DNA of 64,000 bases from positions 7,192,001-7,256,000 of the forward strand of contig JAFFJZ010000014.1 in NCBI GenBank assembly GCA_018340375.1, given 5' to 3'. Below are positions 12,254 through 22,194 of the stretch, in pieces. Every line of letters begins with the position of its first letter. The first letter of the stretch is position 1. The notes beneath the pieces were generated by a model. It was not told the DNA's origin. It was given only the letters and a program-made list of their open reading frames with translations, and searched no databases. Source of the DNA: Gonatopus flavifemur (lineage: Eukaryota > Arthropoda > Insecta > Hymenoptera > Dryinidae). A program made the position numbers and the translations under genes.

Positions 12254-13461
12254 CTGGTTATGGTATCATAAAGGTATTCTATATTCTTAAAAACTGTACA
12301 ATATCACAGTAATTGGATTCTAATTTTATGATGAAGCGAAATTATTGCTTCTCAGAGAAATATATATACGAGTCTTTAGCATTGCGTGGCCGATGTCGCT
12401 CTTGAACTTGCAGATCATGAATAAATATCCACTTTGTACCTTTACTTCGTAACATGCATTGAAATTACCTCCAGAAATAATTTTACCTTGATGAAAAACA
12501 ACAGTTACCTATAACTTTATAAAAGTGTTGTGCAATTATAATTTTTGAAGTTGGTACTGCTTCAATGTTTATATTTTCTACCTTTGTGGCTTCAACATTA
12601 TTGTGATTAAATATCATCAATTGCATAATTACATATTGTTCTGACGCTGTTATAACTGGTTTTTTAGTTTTATGCAAGTTATTACAATTGTCACAAGAAT
12701 CTTCGGGAATTTTCCATGTTGAAAAATTGAACTTGAATATTTCTTGAAACTCAAATTATGTTTGTGAAATTGGAGGTAGCACAAGACGTATAACACAATT
12801 TGTACCAACAATATTTCCGGTATATTCACATTTCGTACATTCCGTTATGGTAGTTATTTGGTGCTCCACTAAATTTTTAATAGCCATTGGACTCTCGCCA
12901 ATAGAAGCGATGAATTCTCCTGCATCTTGTGAGTGATTATGCAAGTATTGTGGACCTGCAAGCTGTTTTGAAGCTATGATATCAAGGTATTTTTGCGAAT
13001 TGTAGTTCTGCATTGAAATATTTATGATGTACTTGGGGTCAGATAAAAGTAATTGTTTTGTCTCAGAAGCACAGTACAATATACACTGCATTACTGCATT
13101 CAAATAACAAGAAACACCGTCAACATTAGGAAGACCCATTACGTTCAACGCGTGAGTTTCTGTTGATTTTTCATCAATATTTTGGCCCCTGGATTGTATA
13201 TTATCCAATATCCTTATTCCTGAGTACCCAGGTGAAAAAGTTTTTTCAGTGAGTAAATTCTTCGAGTAAAATTACAGGTGGATCAAGAAAAAGTAGAAAG
13301 GATGCAGGTATATACTATACATCTGTATGTTACTTACCACCACGATCAATATCATCAGGTAGCGTAGGAGGAAAATGAAAAAAAGGCAGGGGTGCAGTGG
13401 ATATACCACAGGTCCTTGCATTAGAAGAAGAAACAAGAAGGATGCATATGTACCATACATC
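12254..13461. repeat. right arm of the 17-kb palindrome, inner part
   Basis: The complement of 6870-8056. It runs from the shared boundary near 12254 (complement of accataac) through the protease-like segment into the ~175-bp satellite units, and is interrupted at 13461 by the CATATATG composite. Next to the boundary, 12190-12250 is a GC-rich stretch with cccggg and gccgcc blocks, not found in the left arm, which may be the end of an unrelated element. Confidence 0.8.
12342..13208 (-). pseudogene. ubiquitin-specific-protease-like gene, right copy
   Basis: The mirror copy of the frame at 7105-7956. The first 150 codons are open (13208 to 12756) and keep the catalytic-type cysteine in VDGVSCYLNAVMQ, the QDA-box HSQDAGEFIASIG and the first CxxC (TECTKC). 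It then frameshifts: the second CxxC and the QLMIF strand lie in another frame to about 12483, and the tail (…SYIYFSEKQ, stop at 12342-12344) in a further one. The position of the catalytic histidine reads GGNF instead of GHY/GHF, so asparagine occurs at this site in both copies and probably predates the duplication. About 280 codons is short for a USP catalytic domain, which is usually 300-400 residues. Confidence 0.75.
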
Positions 13462-13476
13462 GCGGGGAAAAAAATT

Positions 13477-13790
13477 CCATATATGGACCCATATTTGTAT
13501 TCATATATGCATTCATATATGAGCATATATGGATTTTGGCCATATATGTTCATATATGGTCATATATGAAAGTGGGGATTCTATCAGCATTGATCTCACT
13601 TCTCTCTCCTTTGGTTTTTCATCACATTCCATGTAAAATTGTGACATTTTTTTGTCCATATATGGATTTATATGATAATGTATGATCGAATATGATCACA
13701 TATGGCCATATACAGTCTCATTCATACATGATCATATATGGCGAACTCCATATATGCTCATATATGTTCATTATGTCATATAATCATTTA
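13477..13790. repeat. CATATATG palindromic array, left part
   Basis: Repeated self-complementary octamers of the type catatatg(g/a) or catatatgttc, spaced 8-15 bp apart. The same array resumes at 17985-18096 beyond the inserted LINE. Another array of the same kind is at 29128-29210 and 30476-30725. Confidence 0.9.
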
Positions 13791-14010
13791 GAAGATCTGT
13801 ATAAAGGAGGCGATAATATGGGATTCTTAGAGAGGGAGGAAGATGTCGATGAAGAAGGATTGGGAGATTCAATTTGCAGATCAGAATCCGACAGGGCTTT
13901 GAAAGAATTGAAAAATAATGAAGTGCCAGGAACAGATGGCATAAGTGCGGACCGTATCGAAGCCTCCAGTCAGGGAACTCGTGACGCACTGTTTGAATTG
14001 GTCAGAGATA

Positions 14011-15332
14011 CGAGGTGTGTTCAAAAAGTAAGGTGACTTTGTATTTTTAAGAAAAAATATTTATTTATTTATCAATATTTATGTTGTCCCCTTGGAAGTA
14101 ATCCCCCTCAGATACAACTTACTTATGCCAACGGTTTTTCCAATCCTCAAAGCACTTCTCATAAGCACTTTTCGGTATAGCCTTGAGCTCTTCCAGCGAT
14201 GCAGTCTTCATCTCTTCAATCGTTGCAAATCTCCGTCCTTTCATAGGTCTCTTTAGTTTTGGGAACAAGAAAAAGTCACGTGGGGCCAAATCCGGTGAAT
14301 ATGGTGGCTGAGGCATGATTGTGGTATTGTTTTTGGCCAAAAAATCTCTCACAAGCAAAGATGAGTGAGCAGGGGCATTATCGTGATGCAAAAGCCATGA
14401 ATTATTTTTCCACAATTCTGGACGTTTTCTTCGTATTGCTTCTCGCAAACGGCGCATAACTTCAAGATAATACTGTTTATCGACCGTACGACCATATGGT
14501 GAGAACTCCTGATGCACCACGCCATGGTAGTCGAAGAAAACAGTGAGCAAAACTTTGACATTTGATCGATCTTGGCGTGCTTTTTTCGGTCTTGGCTCAT
14601 CTGGGGTCTTCCATTGGGACGATTTGACTTTGGTTTTGACATCATAACCATATACCCATGATTCGTCACCAGTTATGACCCTTTTGAGTAAACCTGGGTC
14701 GTCGTTGACGTCATTCAACAGTTCTTGAGCGATGCTCATGCGACGGTTCTTTTGGTCAAAATTTAGCGATTTCGGAACAAACTTCGCTGACACACGTCTC
14801 ATGCCCAAAACGTTAGAAAAAATTTCATGGCACGAGCCAAGCGATAAACCAACATCCTCAGCAACTTCTCTGATAGTGATTCGACGATTTTCCAAAATAA
14901 TTTTCTTCACTGCTTGAACGTTTTCATCAGTTGTTGACGTGCTTGGGCGTCCAGAGCGAGTCTCGTCATTGGCATCTTCCCGGCCATCTTGGAAGAGTTT
15001 GTACCACTTGTAAACATTTTTTTTACTCAGAACAGTTTCACCGTATGCTACTGTCAACATTTTGAGTGTTTCGGAGGACTTTATTTCATTTTTCACACAA
15101 AATTTGATGCGAATCCTTTGATCCATATTTTTTGATAGCAAGAAATCGCCGAGCACGCAAAACACTTATAACTTTTACGCCTCTCACAACCAAACAAGAA
15201 ATGCTATACACTTGAAACTTGGTACAGATGTTCGGGAAGAGTGTGCCAACATAACAAAATAAAAAAATCGATAATCGAAAGTACGTTGCCCGCGGAATGT
15301 GGAAAGTCACCTTACTTTTTGAACACACCTCG
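14011..15332 (-). mobile_element. complete mariner element with perfect TIRs
   Basis: 1,322 bp between TA duplications (14009-14010 and 15333-15334). The two 30-bp terminal inverted repeats, starting cgaggtgtgttcaaaaagta, are identical. With an intact transposase inside and perfect ends, this is the best preserved transposon in the window. It sits in the reverse transcriptase frame of the LINE. Confidence 0.97.
14119..15126 (-). CDS. mariner transposase, intact
   Basis: A 335-codon DD34D transposase, the usual length for mariner (about 330-350). I chose the methionine at 15126 (MDQRIRIKFC) because family members start this way; an upstream in-frame ATG at 15165 would add 13 residues from the untranslated leader. 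The N-terminal third holds the paired helix-turn-helix DNA-binding region (YKWYKLFQDGRE; RRITIREVAEDVGLSLGS), followed by the linker FVPKSLN in place of the common WVPHEL. The catalytic triad is complete: D154 in ITGDESWVYG, D249 in LLHHDNAPAH and D284 in YSPDLAPRDFFLF, with exactly 34 residues between the last two. There is no frameshift or stop. The enzyme would act in the nucleus on the element's own terminal repeats and insert at TA. Whether it is transcribed cannot be seen. Confidence 0.95.
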   Translation of the reverse strand: MDQRIRIKFCVKNEIKSSETLKMLTVAYGETVLSKKNVYKWYKLFQDGREDANDETRSGRPSTSTTDENVQAVKKIILENRRITIREVAEDVGLSLGSCHEIFSNVLGMRRVSAKFVPKSLNFDQKNRRMSIAQELLNDVNDDPGLLKRVITGDESWVYGYDVKTKVKSSQWKTPDEPRPKKARQDRSNVKVLLTVFFDYHGVVHQEFSPYGRTVDKQYYLEVMRRLREAIRRKRPELWKNNSWLLHHDNAPAHSSLLVRDFLAKNNTTIMPQPPYSPDLAPRDFFLFPKLKRPMKGRRFATIEEMKTASLEELKAIPKSAYEKCFEDWKNRWHK

Positions 15333-15636
15333 TATGTACGAAATAGGTGAAGTACCGAAAGATTTCCAGAAGAATAAAATTGTCGCCATTCCAAAAAAAC
15401 AAGGAGCAGACAAATGCTAGAACTACAGAACGATTAGTTTGACTTCACATGCCTCGAAAATACTGACAAAAATCATATACAGGAGAATAGAAAATAAAAT
15501 ACAGAGTAGATTAGCAGAAGATGAGTTCGGTTTTAGGAAAAATAGGGGAACGCGAGGAGCAATATTAGTACTGAGAACAGTAGTAGAGAAAAGTCTAGAG
15601 TTGAAAAAGTCAGTGTATATAGGTTTTGTAGATATA

Positions 15637-16930
15637 CGAGGGTGGATTGATAAGTTTCCGGCCTGACCAAGAGATGGCGCCACTAGGCCTACCTTGAGGT
15701 GGCGTTCTATAGTACCATCCTTAGATAGCTTGTAGCTATAGTTTCAGTCCGATCGCCATGTTAGTTTAGTTTTGAGAGCACGCTGACCAAGACGCCTCTG
15801 TGTTTTTCGTGAAAATGGGAAAGCTGGAAAATCGTGCTGTCATCAAATACTTTTATTTGAAGGGGTCAACGCCGAAGGAAATTAAAGAAGAGATGGACTC
15901 AACACTGGGGACATCCTCCCCATCATATTCAACCGTTAAGCAGTGGGTTTCCGAGTTTAAAAAGGGTCGTGTGAGCACCTCTGATGAGCCTCGCTCAGGA
16001 CGCCCCATTGAGGTCACAACTCCAGATATGATCGAAAAAATCCATCAAATAGTGCTGAAAGATCGCAGATTAAAAGTTCGTGAGATAGCTGAGACCTGTA
16101 AGATGTCATATGAACGTGTACAAAAAATTTCGCACCAACATTTGTATATGGAAAAGCTCTGTGCAAGATGGGTGCCGCGTTTGCTAACAGTCGACCAAAA
16201 ATTGATTCGAAAGAACATTTCTACCGCCAATTTGGCGTTGTATAAGCGTAATCCAAGCGAATTTTTGCGTCGATTCGTAACCGTTGACGAAACTTGGGTC
16301 CACCACTACACTCCTGAAACCAAAGAACAGTCTAAACAGTGGATTGGACCAGGGGAACCAACTCCAAACAAGGCAAAAACAATTTTTTCGGCGAACAAGG
16401 TTATGGCTACTGTTTTTTAGGATGCAAGAGGTATTATATACATTGATTACCTTGAAAAGGGTAAAACTATCACTGGTCAATACTACGCAGACTTATTGCA
16501 ACGTTTGAGCCACGAAGTGAAAATTAAACGACCTCATCTGGCGAAGAAAAAAATCTTGTTTCATCACGATAACGCACCAGCGCACACGTCAATCGTTGCG
16601 ATGGCTAAAATCAACGATCTGAAGTTTGAATTAATGCCGCACCCTCCCTACTCTCCAGACCTAGCCCCGAGTAACTATTATCTGTTTCCTAACCTCAAAA
16701 AATGGCTTGGCGGTAAGAGATTTGCGGACAATGAAGAAGTAATCGAAGCTGTAAATGGGTATTTTGAGGAGCTTGACGAATCAGTCTATAGAGATGGCAT
16801 TACTAGACTAGAACACCGCTATGAGAAATGTATCAGCCTTGGAGGAAATTATGTTGAGAAATAAAGAAAAAAAAATTCTTAAAAACGTTGTTTTTCTTGG
16901 TCAGGCCGGAAACTTGTCAATCCACCCTCG
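15637..16930 (+). mobile_element. mariner element, full length but dead
   Basis: 1,294 bp between TA duplications (15635-15636 and 16931-16932), with terminal inverted repeats starting cgagggtggattgataagtt; the right end differs at a few positions. Same family as the fragment at 1-350. It interrupts the LINE between the codons for VDI and QKAF. Confidence 0.95.
15815..16864 (+). pseudogene. mariner transposase with nonsense and catalytic mutations
   Basis: Starts [11 protein letters not shown] and is co-linear with mariner transposases for about 350 codons: helix-turn-helix ([25 protein letters not shown]), WVPRLL linker, first catalytic site [11 protein letters not shown], second FHHDNAPAH. 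Two lesions abolish function. A TAG at 16418-16420 replaces a codon where tryptophan is usual before DARG. At the third catalytic position the codon at 16673-16675 is AAC, giving APSN instead of APSD. The related fragment at the window start keeps the aspartate, so this change is specific to the copy. No frameshift is seen. Confidence 0.93.
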
Positions 16931-17984
16931 TACAAAAAGCATTCGATAATGTTGATTGGGAGAAGATGTGTACGATTTTGAAAAAGGTGGGAATTAATTT
17001 CAGGGATAGGAAAACAATACATGAATTATATAAGAATCAAACCGCAATAATAGAAATAGAGGGTCAAAAAGGAGAAGCACAAATTAGAAGAGGGGTGAGA
17101 CAAGGATGCTCACTATCGCCATTGATTTCCAATTTTCATATAGAAGAAGCGATGAACGAAGTGAAGGAACAAGTGCAATTGAAATTACAGATTCAAGGTG
17201 AAAATGCAAGCATGTTGAGATTTGCGGATGACATAGCTATATTAGCTACGAGTGGTGCTGAGTTAGAAAATACTCTCAACACTATGAACAAAATATTACT
17301 AGACAAATATTGTATGAATATAAATGAGGACAAAACAAAATTCATGATTTGTACAACAGCGAACACATCAAGAAGAACGAAAATCAAAATAGATGCAGAG
17401 ACAATTCAGCAAGTCTAAGAATTTAAATATCTAGGGAGCATAATTACAGAAAACGGTGAGAGCGGAAGAGATATAAGAGCAAGAATAGCACAAGGGAAAC
17501 AGGCTTTCCACCAAAAGAAACAGTTACTATGTTCGAAGAATATTAGCTTAGCAGTAAGGAAGAAATTCTTGAAGAGTTACGTTTGGAGCACAGCATTATA
17601 CGGTTGCGAAACTTGAACAATTGGAGAAGCGGACCAACGAAGACTTGGAGCTTTTGAAATGTGATGTTCTAGAAAGATGCTTAGAATGAAGTCGATAGAG
17701 AAAGTAAGAAATGAAGAAGTACTTGAGAAGGTAAATGACAAAAGAAGTCTCTTGAGACAGGTCGTGAAAAGAAGAAGTAATCTGATAGGACACACATTGA
17801 GGCATGATAGCTTATTGAAAATAATATTGGAAGGGAAAATGAATGGTAAAACTCGGAGAGGTAGACTAGTTATATGAAGCAAATTATACAAGATAAGGGT
17901 CCCCGTAGATATGCAGAAATTAAGCGCGGATAATAGACAGGGTTGGAGGATTTCATCACACCAGTCATAAGACTGATTACTTAA

Positions 17985-18096
17985 TGATGATCATATATGT
18001 TTATATATGTTCATATGTATTTAATATGTTTTTCATATATGTTCATATATGATTCATACATGATTCATATACGCTCATATACGGCCATATATGAAT
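17985..18096. repeat. CATATATG palindromic array, right part
   Basis: Continuation of the array at 13477-13790 after the LINE: catatatgtttatatatgttc and similar units. The LINE 3' end (…cttaatgatgatcatatatg) runs directly into it. Confidence 0.85.
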
Positions 18097-18110
18097 TATT
18101 TTTTCTTGGG

Positions 18111-20848
18111 ATCTTTATGTTATGTACCACAATGAGAATGTCGTTAGGTAGCGTCATAGGAGAATGAAGAGAAGGTAGAAGTGCAGTGGGTGTGCAAGTC
18201 CTTGCGTTGTACCACTATCAGATTCTCCCAACAGAATCATAGGTGGATGAAGAAAAAGCAAAAAGGATGTAGATGTACCATACATCTGTACGTTAAATCC
18301 TACCATGATCATTAGGTAGCGTTGAAGGAAAATGCAGAAAAGATGGGAGCGCAGTGGATATACCACAAATCTTTGCATCGGGTGCATTCCACTGACCAAT
18401 TGACGGATGATTAGAGAGACTGTTTAGGATCAACTCGACAAAAATTGAGCAGATACAATATTCTGATCATAGAAATTGCTACAAAACAACTACTGGTCAA
18501 CTTGACTGATGTGACAATTCATTCTGAATGTTTTCTTCCAAAGTTCCCTCTTCTCAGTTGTTTATATTTGTGTTCTTACAAACCATCATTCTCATCTTTA
18601 CTTATCTTGGTTTTGGAATGATTCAATTCTCAAATATCATTAATATCAAATGGTTTGGATATTTGATACCATATTGCTTTTTAATGATCATGAATCACTT
18701 GAATACATTTCGAACATTTCATAGATCCTAGAGTTACCAAATCTCTCAACCCAAAAAACTGTATGACAATTTAATAAAATTCATGATATTTGAGAATTGA
18801 ATCATTCAAAACCAAGATAAGTGAAGATAAAAATGAAGGTTTGTAAGAACACAAATATAAACAACTGAGGAGATGGAACTTTGGAAGAAAACATTCAGAA
18901 TGAATTGTCACATCCAGTTGTATCTGCTCAATTTTCGTCGAGTTGATCCTAAACAGTCTCTAATCATTCGTCGATTGGTCAGTGGAATGCACCCGATGCA
19001 AAGATTTGTGGTATATCCAATACGCTCCTATCTCTTCTGCATTTTCCTTCAACGCTACCTAATGATCATGGTAGGATTTAACGTACAGATGTATGGTACA
19101 TCTACATCCTTTTTGCTTTTTCTCCATCCACCTATGATTCTGTTGGGAGAATCCGATAGTGGTATTATTCAACGCAAGGACTTGTATACCCACTGCACTT
19201 CTGCCTTTTCTTTATTTCCCTATGACGCTACCTAATGACATTGATCATTGTAGTAAATAACATAAAGATGTATGGTACATATGCATTCTTCTTGCTTTTT
19301 CCTAATGTACCTATGATTCTATTGGAAGAATCTGCTAATAGTGTACCTAACGCCAGGACCTGTGGTATATCCACTGCACTCCTGCCTTTTCTTCATTTTC
19401 CTTCTACGCTACCTGATGATGTTGATCGTAGTGGTAAGTAACATACAGATGTATAGTGCACCTGCATCCTTCCTACTTTTTCTTGATCTACCTGCAATTT
19501 TATTCAAAGAATCTAGGGAAACCATTTTGTACAGAGTTCATAATTCTGATTCAGGATGTCATATTTTAGTATACCTGCAGTGCTCGGTGACTAACCTTAT
19601 CTCCGAATTTTTTTCAAACTTCCTATGATTATACATTCATTATTTATTCACTATTCTGTTTTATTATTCGTTCACGATTCTGATTGCAGAATAGTGGATA
19701 CTAGCAGACTGTCCATCAGAGATTATGGTATATCCATTATACTTTTGCCTGTAAGAAAATAGCAAATAAACTTCAATAATCACCCTTAAGCAGGCCCGGT
19801 ATGATCTTTTCTATCGATTGCCTCCGATCCTAATTGGAGAAATCGACAGTGGAGCCTTCCGAAGTAGCTGATCATCTGGTCTTGATCAGTTACTTCGGAA
19901 GGCTCCTATGATTCTGCTTATAAAGAAATTAAGATTAGATATAATACCCTTTGTCAAAACTACACAGACAACAAAATCATATTATACGTACCTTTCCTTA
20001 CCAGACATCTCTTTATAGTTTTCTCTCTGAAGAGAGATGAAAGATATTTGGAACGTTTATTTCAGAATGAGCTACATCTCCAGTCGCCTTAGTTAAGCTC
20101 AAATATAGTCATTATATTGCAAGGAGGACAATGTTCCATTCATCCACGTTTCTCTGTGCAGGCTCAATATATCATGTTTCATCATTCGCCCAAAATTCTG
20201 GTTGTGAAATAGTATACACTAGCAGATTCTCCATCAGGGTTTATGGAATATCCACTATAATTTTACCTGTGGAGAAGTAGCAAATAAACTTGAATAATTC
20301 TTAACCAAGCTTGGTATAATCTTTTTTATGAATTATCTATAGTCCTAATTGAACAAATCCACAGTAGCTGGCTGTCCGTCAGGAGTTATTGTATCTCCTT
20401 TATGTTTCGGCCTTTAGGAAGATTGCGAATCAATTTGAATCAGTCCACTTGAGCATACTCCGTATGATCCATTCGATCATCTGCCAACGACTTTAGTAGG
20501 GGAATAGGACAGTAGCAGACTTTCCGTAAAGGAGTTATGATATATCCGATATGCTTTCGCCTCAGGAGTAATTTATAAATTCGAAATATTTTCCTTGACC
20601 AAACTTTGTATGATTTTCTATTATTGGTCTCTGGTGCTGGTTGGAGGAACCAACAGTAGCAAACTGTCTATCAGGGATTAGGATATATCGCTGTGCTTTT
20701 GCCTGTCAAGAAATTATGTATTTTATGAATAATCCATCATATAGAGATTACCTTTGTATATCTTCCAATTTTCTGAATTTGGCGAATAGATTTATACCTT
20801 CCTCAAACTTTTTCTGTTCTTTTCACGAATAACCTCTTCATCATTTAA
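18111..20848. repeat. right arm of the 17-kb palindrome, outer part
   Basis: Diverged satellite units continuing the arm after the composite insertion. An inner palindrome is centred near 18720 (18111-18650 against 18790-19640), mirroring 5178-7054. The outer part, 19690-20700, holds about five units of 145-180 bp beginning cagtagcagactntcc and including ggatataccata and gcaaataaactt. The terminal 20 bp are the complement of 3781-3800. Confidence 0.85.
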
Positions 20849-21020
20849 TAATAGCCTGTAATTCATCAATCTCGTATTTTTTCGTATTATAAGCTGTCAA
20901 AACGTTATTGACATATTGAACTCTGTGCCATTAAATAATAACCTGTGATGTAATTCATCCATCTCGTATTTTTTCGTATTATAACCTGTCAAAACATTAT
21001 TGACATGTTGAACTCTGTAC
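20849..21020. repeat. two ~92-bp tandem units just outside the palindrome
   Basis: The segment cctgtaattcatcaatctcg…ttgaactctgtgccat is followed by a close copy (aacctgtgatgtaattcatc…ctctgtaccat). Similar words (ggatgaattgtgaattgc, aggttata) occur near 3640-3670 outside the left end, so the mirrored structure may extend a little past 20848. Confidence 0.75.
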
Positions 21021-21073
21021 CATATACATACATATGTGTGATGTGTGTCATTGTGTGTACATAATACTGAAAT

Positions 21074-21181
21074 CAGGGATGCCAGCCTCCGGCTTTTTCA
21101 ACTTCTGTCATTGGTCGTTCCATTGAACCGCTGTACACGATTCGCTAATCCATCGGAAAAGACAGGAGGCTGGCAACGCTG
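21074..21181. mobile_element. short TIR element, 108 bp
   Basis: Ends cagggatgccagcctcc and ggaggctggcaacgctg, an imperfect 17-bp inverted repeat around a non-coding middle. Short elements with TGCCAG-type ends are common in insect genomes; the superfamily is not assigned. Confidence 0.55.
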
Positions 21182-21187
21182 ACTGAA

Positions 21188-21274
21188 CCCACATAGCATG
21201 AAAGTTTTGAGAACATTCTGAGAAGGTTTTTAGAGGTTCTGACAACGTTTAGAGAACTTTCAGTGCTATGTGGG
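21188..21274. mobile_element. short TIR element, 87 bp
   Basis: Ends cccacatagca and tgctatgtggg, a perfect 11-bp inverted repeat, with internal arms gttttgagaac / gttctgacaac. Similar CCCACACAGCA-type ends occur at 52840, 53970 and 40620. Confidence 0.6.
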
Positions 21275-21776
21275 AAATGAACGCTATTGGAGGTTAGTGA
21301 AAAGAAAGAGACAGAACAAATGATCTACTATTGGGCGTTCGGAGAAAGAAAAAGACAAACAGAATGAATCTTTATAGCATTGGAAATTGCCTCAAGGATA
21401 ATAGGTCTTCTTGTTGAGAAGAAATCGATGAATCAGAAATTCCGAAAAGATGTTCTGATCGAACAAAAAGTTGAAACGTTTATATTTCGGTATCGGATGA
21501 ACTGATCAGGTTCGTAGTGTGCTTAATCGGAAGTGTATAATCATATTAAAGCATGAAAGTGTAGTTATTTTTTCGTGACATACAATATGTGTCGAGTTAT
21601 TGTGCATTGAAAATTTTTTTAGGAGGTTAAATTTCGGTTGAGGCGTGAAGATACACGGTAGCGGACGACTTCTGCTTTCTCCACTTATATATAAAAAATA
21701 CTTATACATCATTAACAACATCTTTTTTTAGGGTTTTTTCATATACTTGGCGTCGAGACGCTACCGCGTCTCTTGA

Positions 21777-22103
21777 TTGAAAATCACATTTCCCTCCGTG
21801 TGAAAAACTTCAGTCGGGACGATATTTCACAATACTTAAGGATGGCATATTTTTGTGTCATTTGACGAAAGATATCCAAAATTTTATTCGAAGGAGAAGT
21901 GAAGAATCGAACTAATAATATTGTAAATGATCTACCAATAAATCTTCTCAGATGATTCTTTAAGACTAATTTTTCATATGTTCTGCGTATATTCCGGAAA
22001 TGTAAATATCCGATATGGTACACCCACTCGAACCATATTTTGAATCATCCATATATTTACTCAATAAGATGTAAATTTTACAACTTTTTTTCCCCAATGT
22101 TGA
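21777..22103. repeat. left member of a 300-bp inverted repeat pair
   Basis: Matches 28178-28480 in opposite orientation from ttgaaaatcacatttccctc to ttacaactttttttcccc, with few differences by eye. The pair encloses a mariner, a MITE, a LINE remnant and a minisatellite over 6.1 kb. Confidence 0.85.
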
Positions 22104-22194
22104 GAACCTGTATGTATCGTAATATATACTTTAATATAGTGCATTATACAGTATATATTATGGCATATTACTTCGGGAGGATATTACCACTATA

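Larger units (their letters stand above)
13792..17975 (+). pseudogene. non-LTR retrotransposon reverse transcriptase, split by two mariners
   Basis: A 5'-truncated LINE; only the reverse transcriptase and downstream region remain and no endonuclease domain is visible. RT landmarks in order are ALKELKNNEVPGTDGI, FELVRD, then after the first mariner YEIGEVPKDFQKNKIVAIPK, NYRTISL, FGFRKNRGTRGAI, then after the second mariner QKAFDNVDW, GVRQGCSLSP and the catalytic FADDIAIL (about 17220). Removing each mariner plus one TA restores the reading frame exactly (VRD|MYE and VDI|QKAF). Independent lesions include TAG at 15418-15420, TAA at 17416-17418 and further stops and shifts near 17616-17660, so it was dead or died separately. 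The clade is not assigned; the RT is of the animal type in which LKNNKAPG and FRKGRGT are conserved. Confidence 0.9.
13462..18110. mobile_element. CATATATG element with nested LINE and two mariners, 4.65 kb
   Basis: This segment splits the right arm of the palindrome. It begins gcggggaaaaaaattccata and ends with a near complement (gaattattttttcttggg), and the trinucleotide ATC lies on both sides (13459-13461 and 18111-18113), consistent with a 3-bp target duplication. The paralogous site without insertion is visible at about 5529-5550 in the left arm. Inside, CATATATG-type palindromic arrays occupy 13477-13790 and 17985-18096, and a non-LTR retrotransposon lies between them. I read it as a short TIR element made of CATATATG repeats into which a LINE and then two mariners jumped. 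Confidence 0.7.
3781..20848. mobile_element. 17-kb nested palindromic repeat element with inward-facing USP-like genes
   Basis: The outer ends are a perfect 20-bp inverted match: taaatgatgaagaggttatt at 3781-3800 and its complement at 20829-20848. Moving inward, similar sequence appears in opposite orientation at matching depth: the hairpins 4915-4972 and 19851-19906, the ~175-bp units at 5178-7054 versus 13262-13461 plus 18111-19640, and the protease-like segment 7055-8056 versus 12254-13265. Subtracting two later insertions (653 bp in the left arm, 4.65 kb in the right) gives arms of about 3.6 and 3.9 kb around a ~4.2-kb loop. No integrase, polymerase or transposase belongs clearly to the structure, so how it formed is unknown: a large foldback transposon, a decayed Polinton-like element, or an inverted duplication of satellite DNA are all possible. 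No target duplication was found outside the ends. Confidence 0.7.

Noticed and set aside
14732..14917. Forward open frames opposite the intact mariner transposase
   Set aside because: Antisense shadows of the 335-codon transposase.
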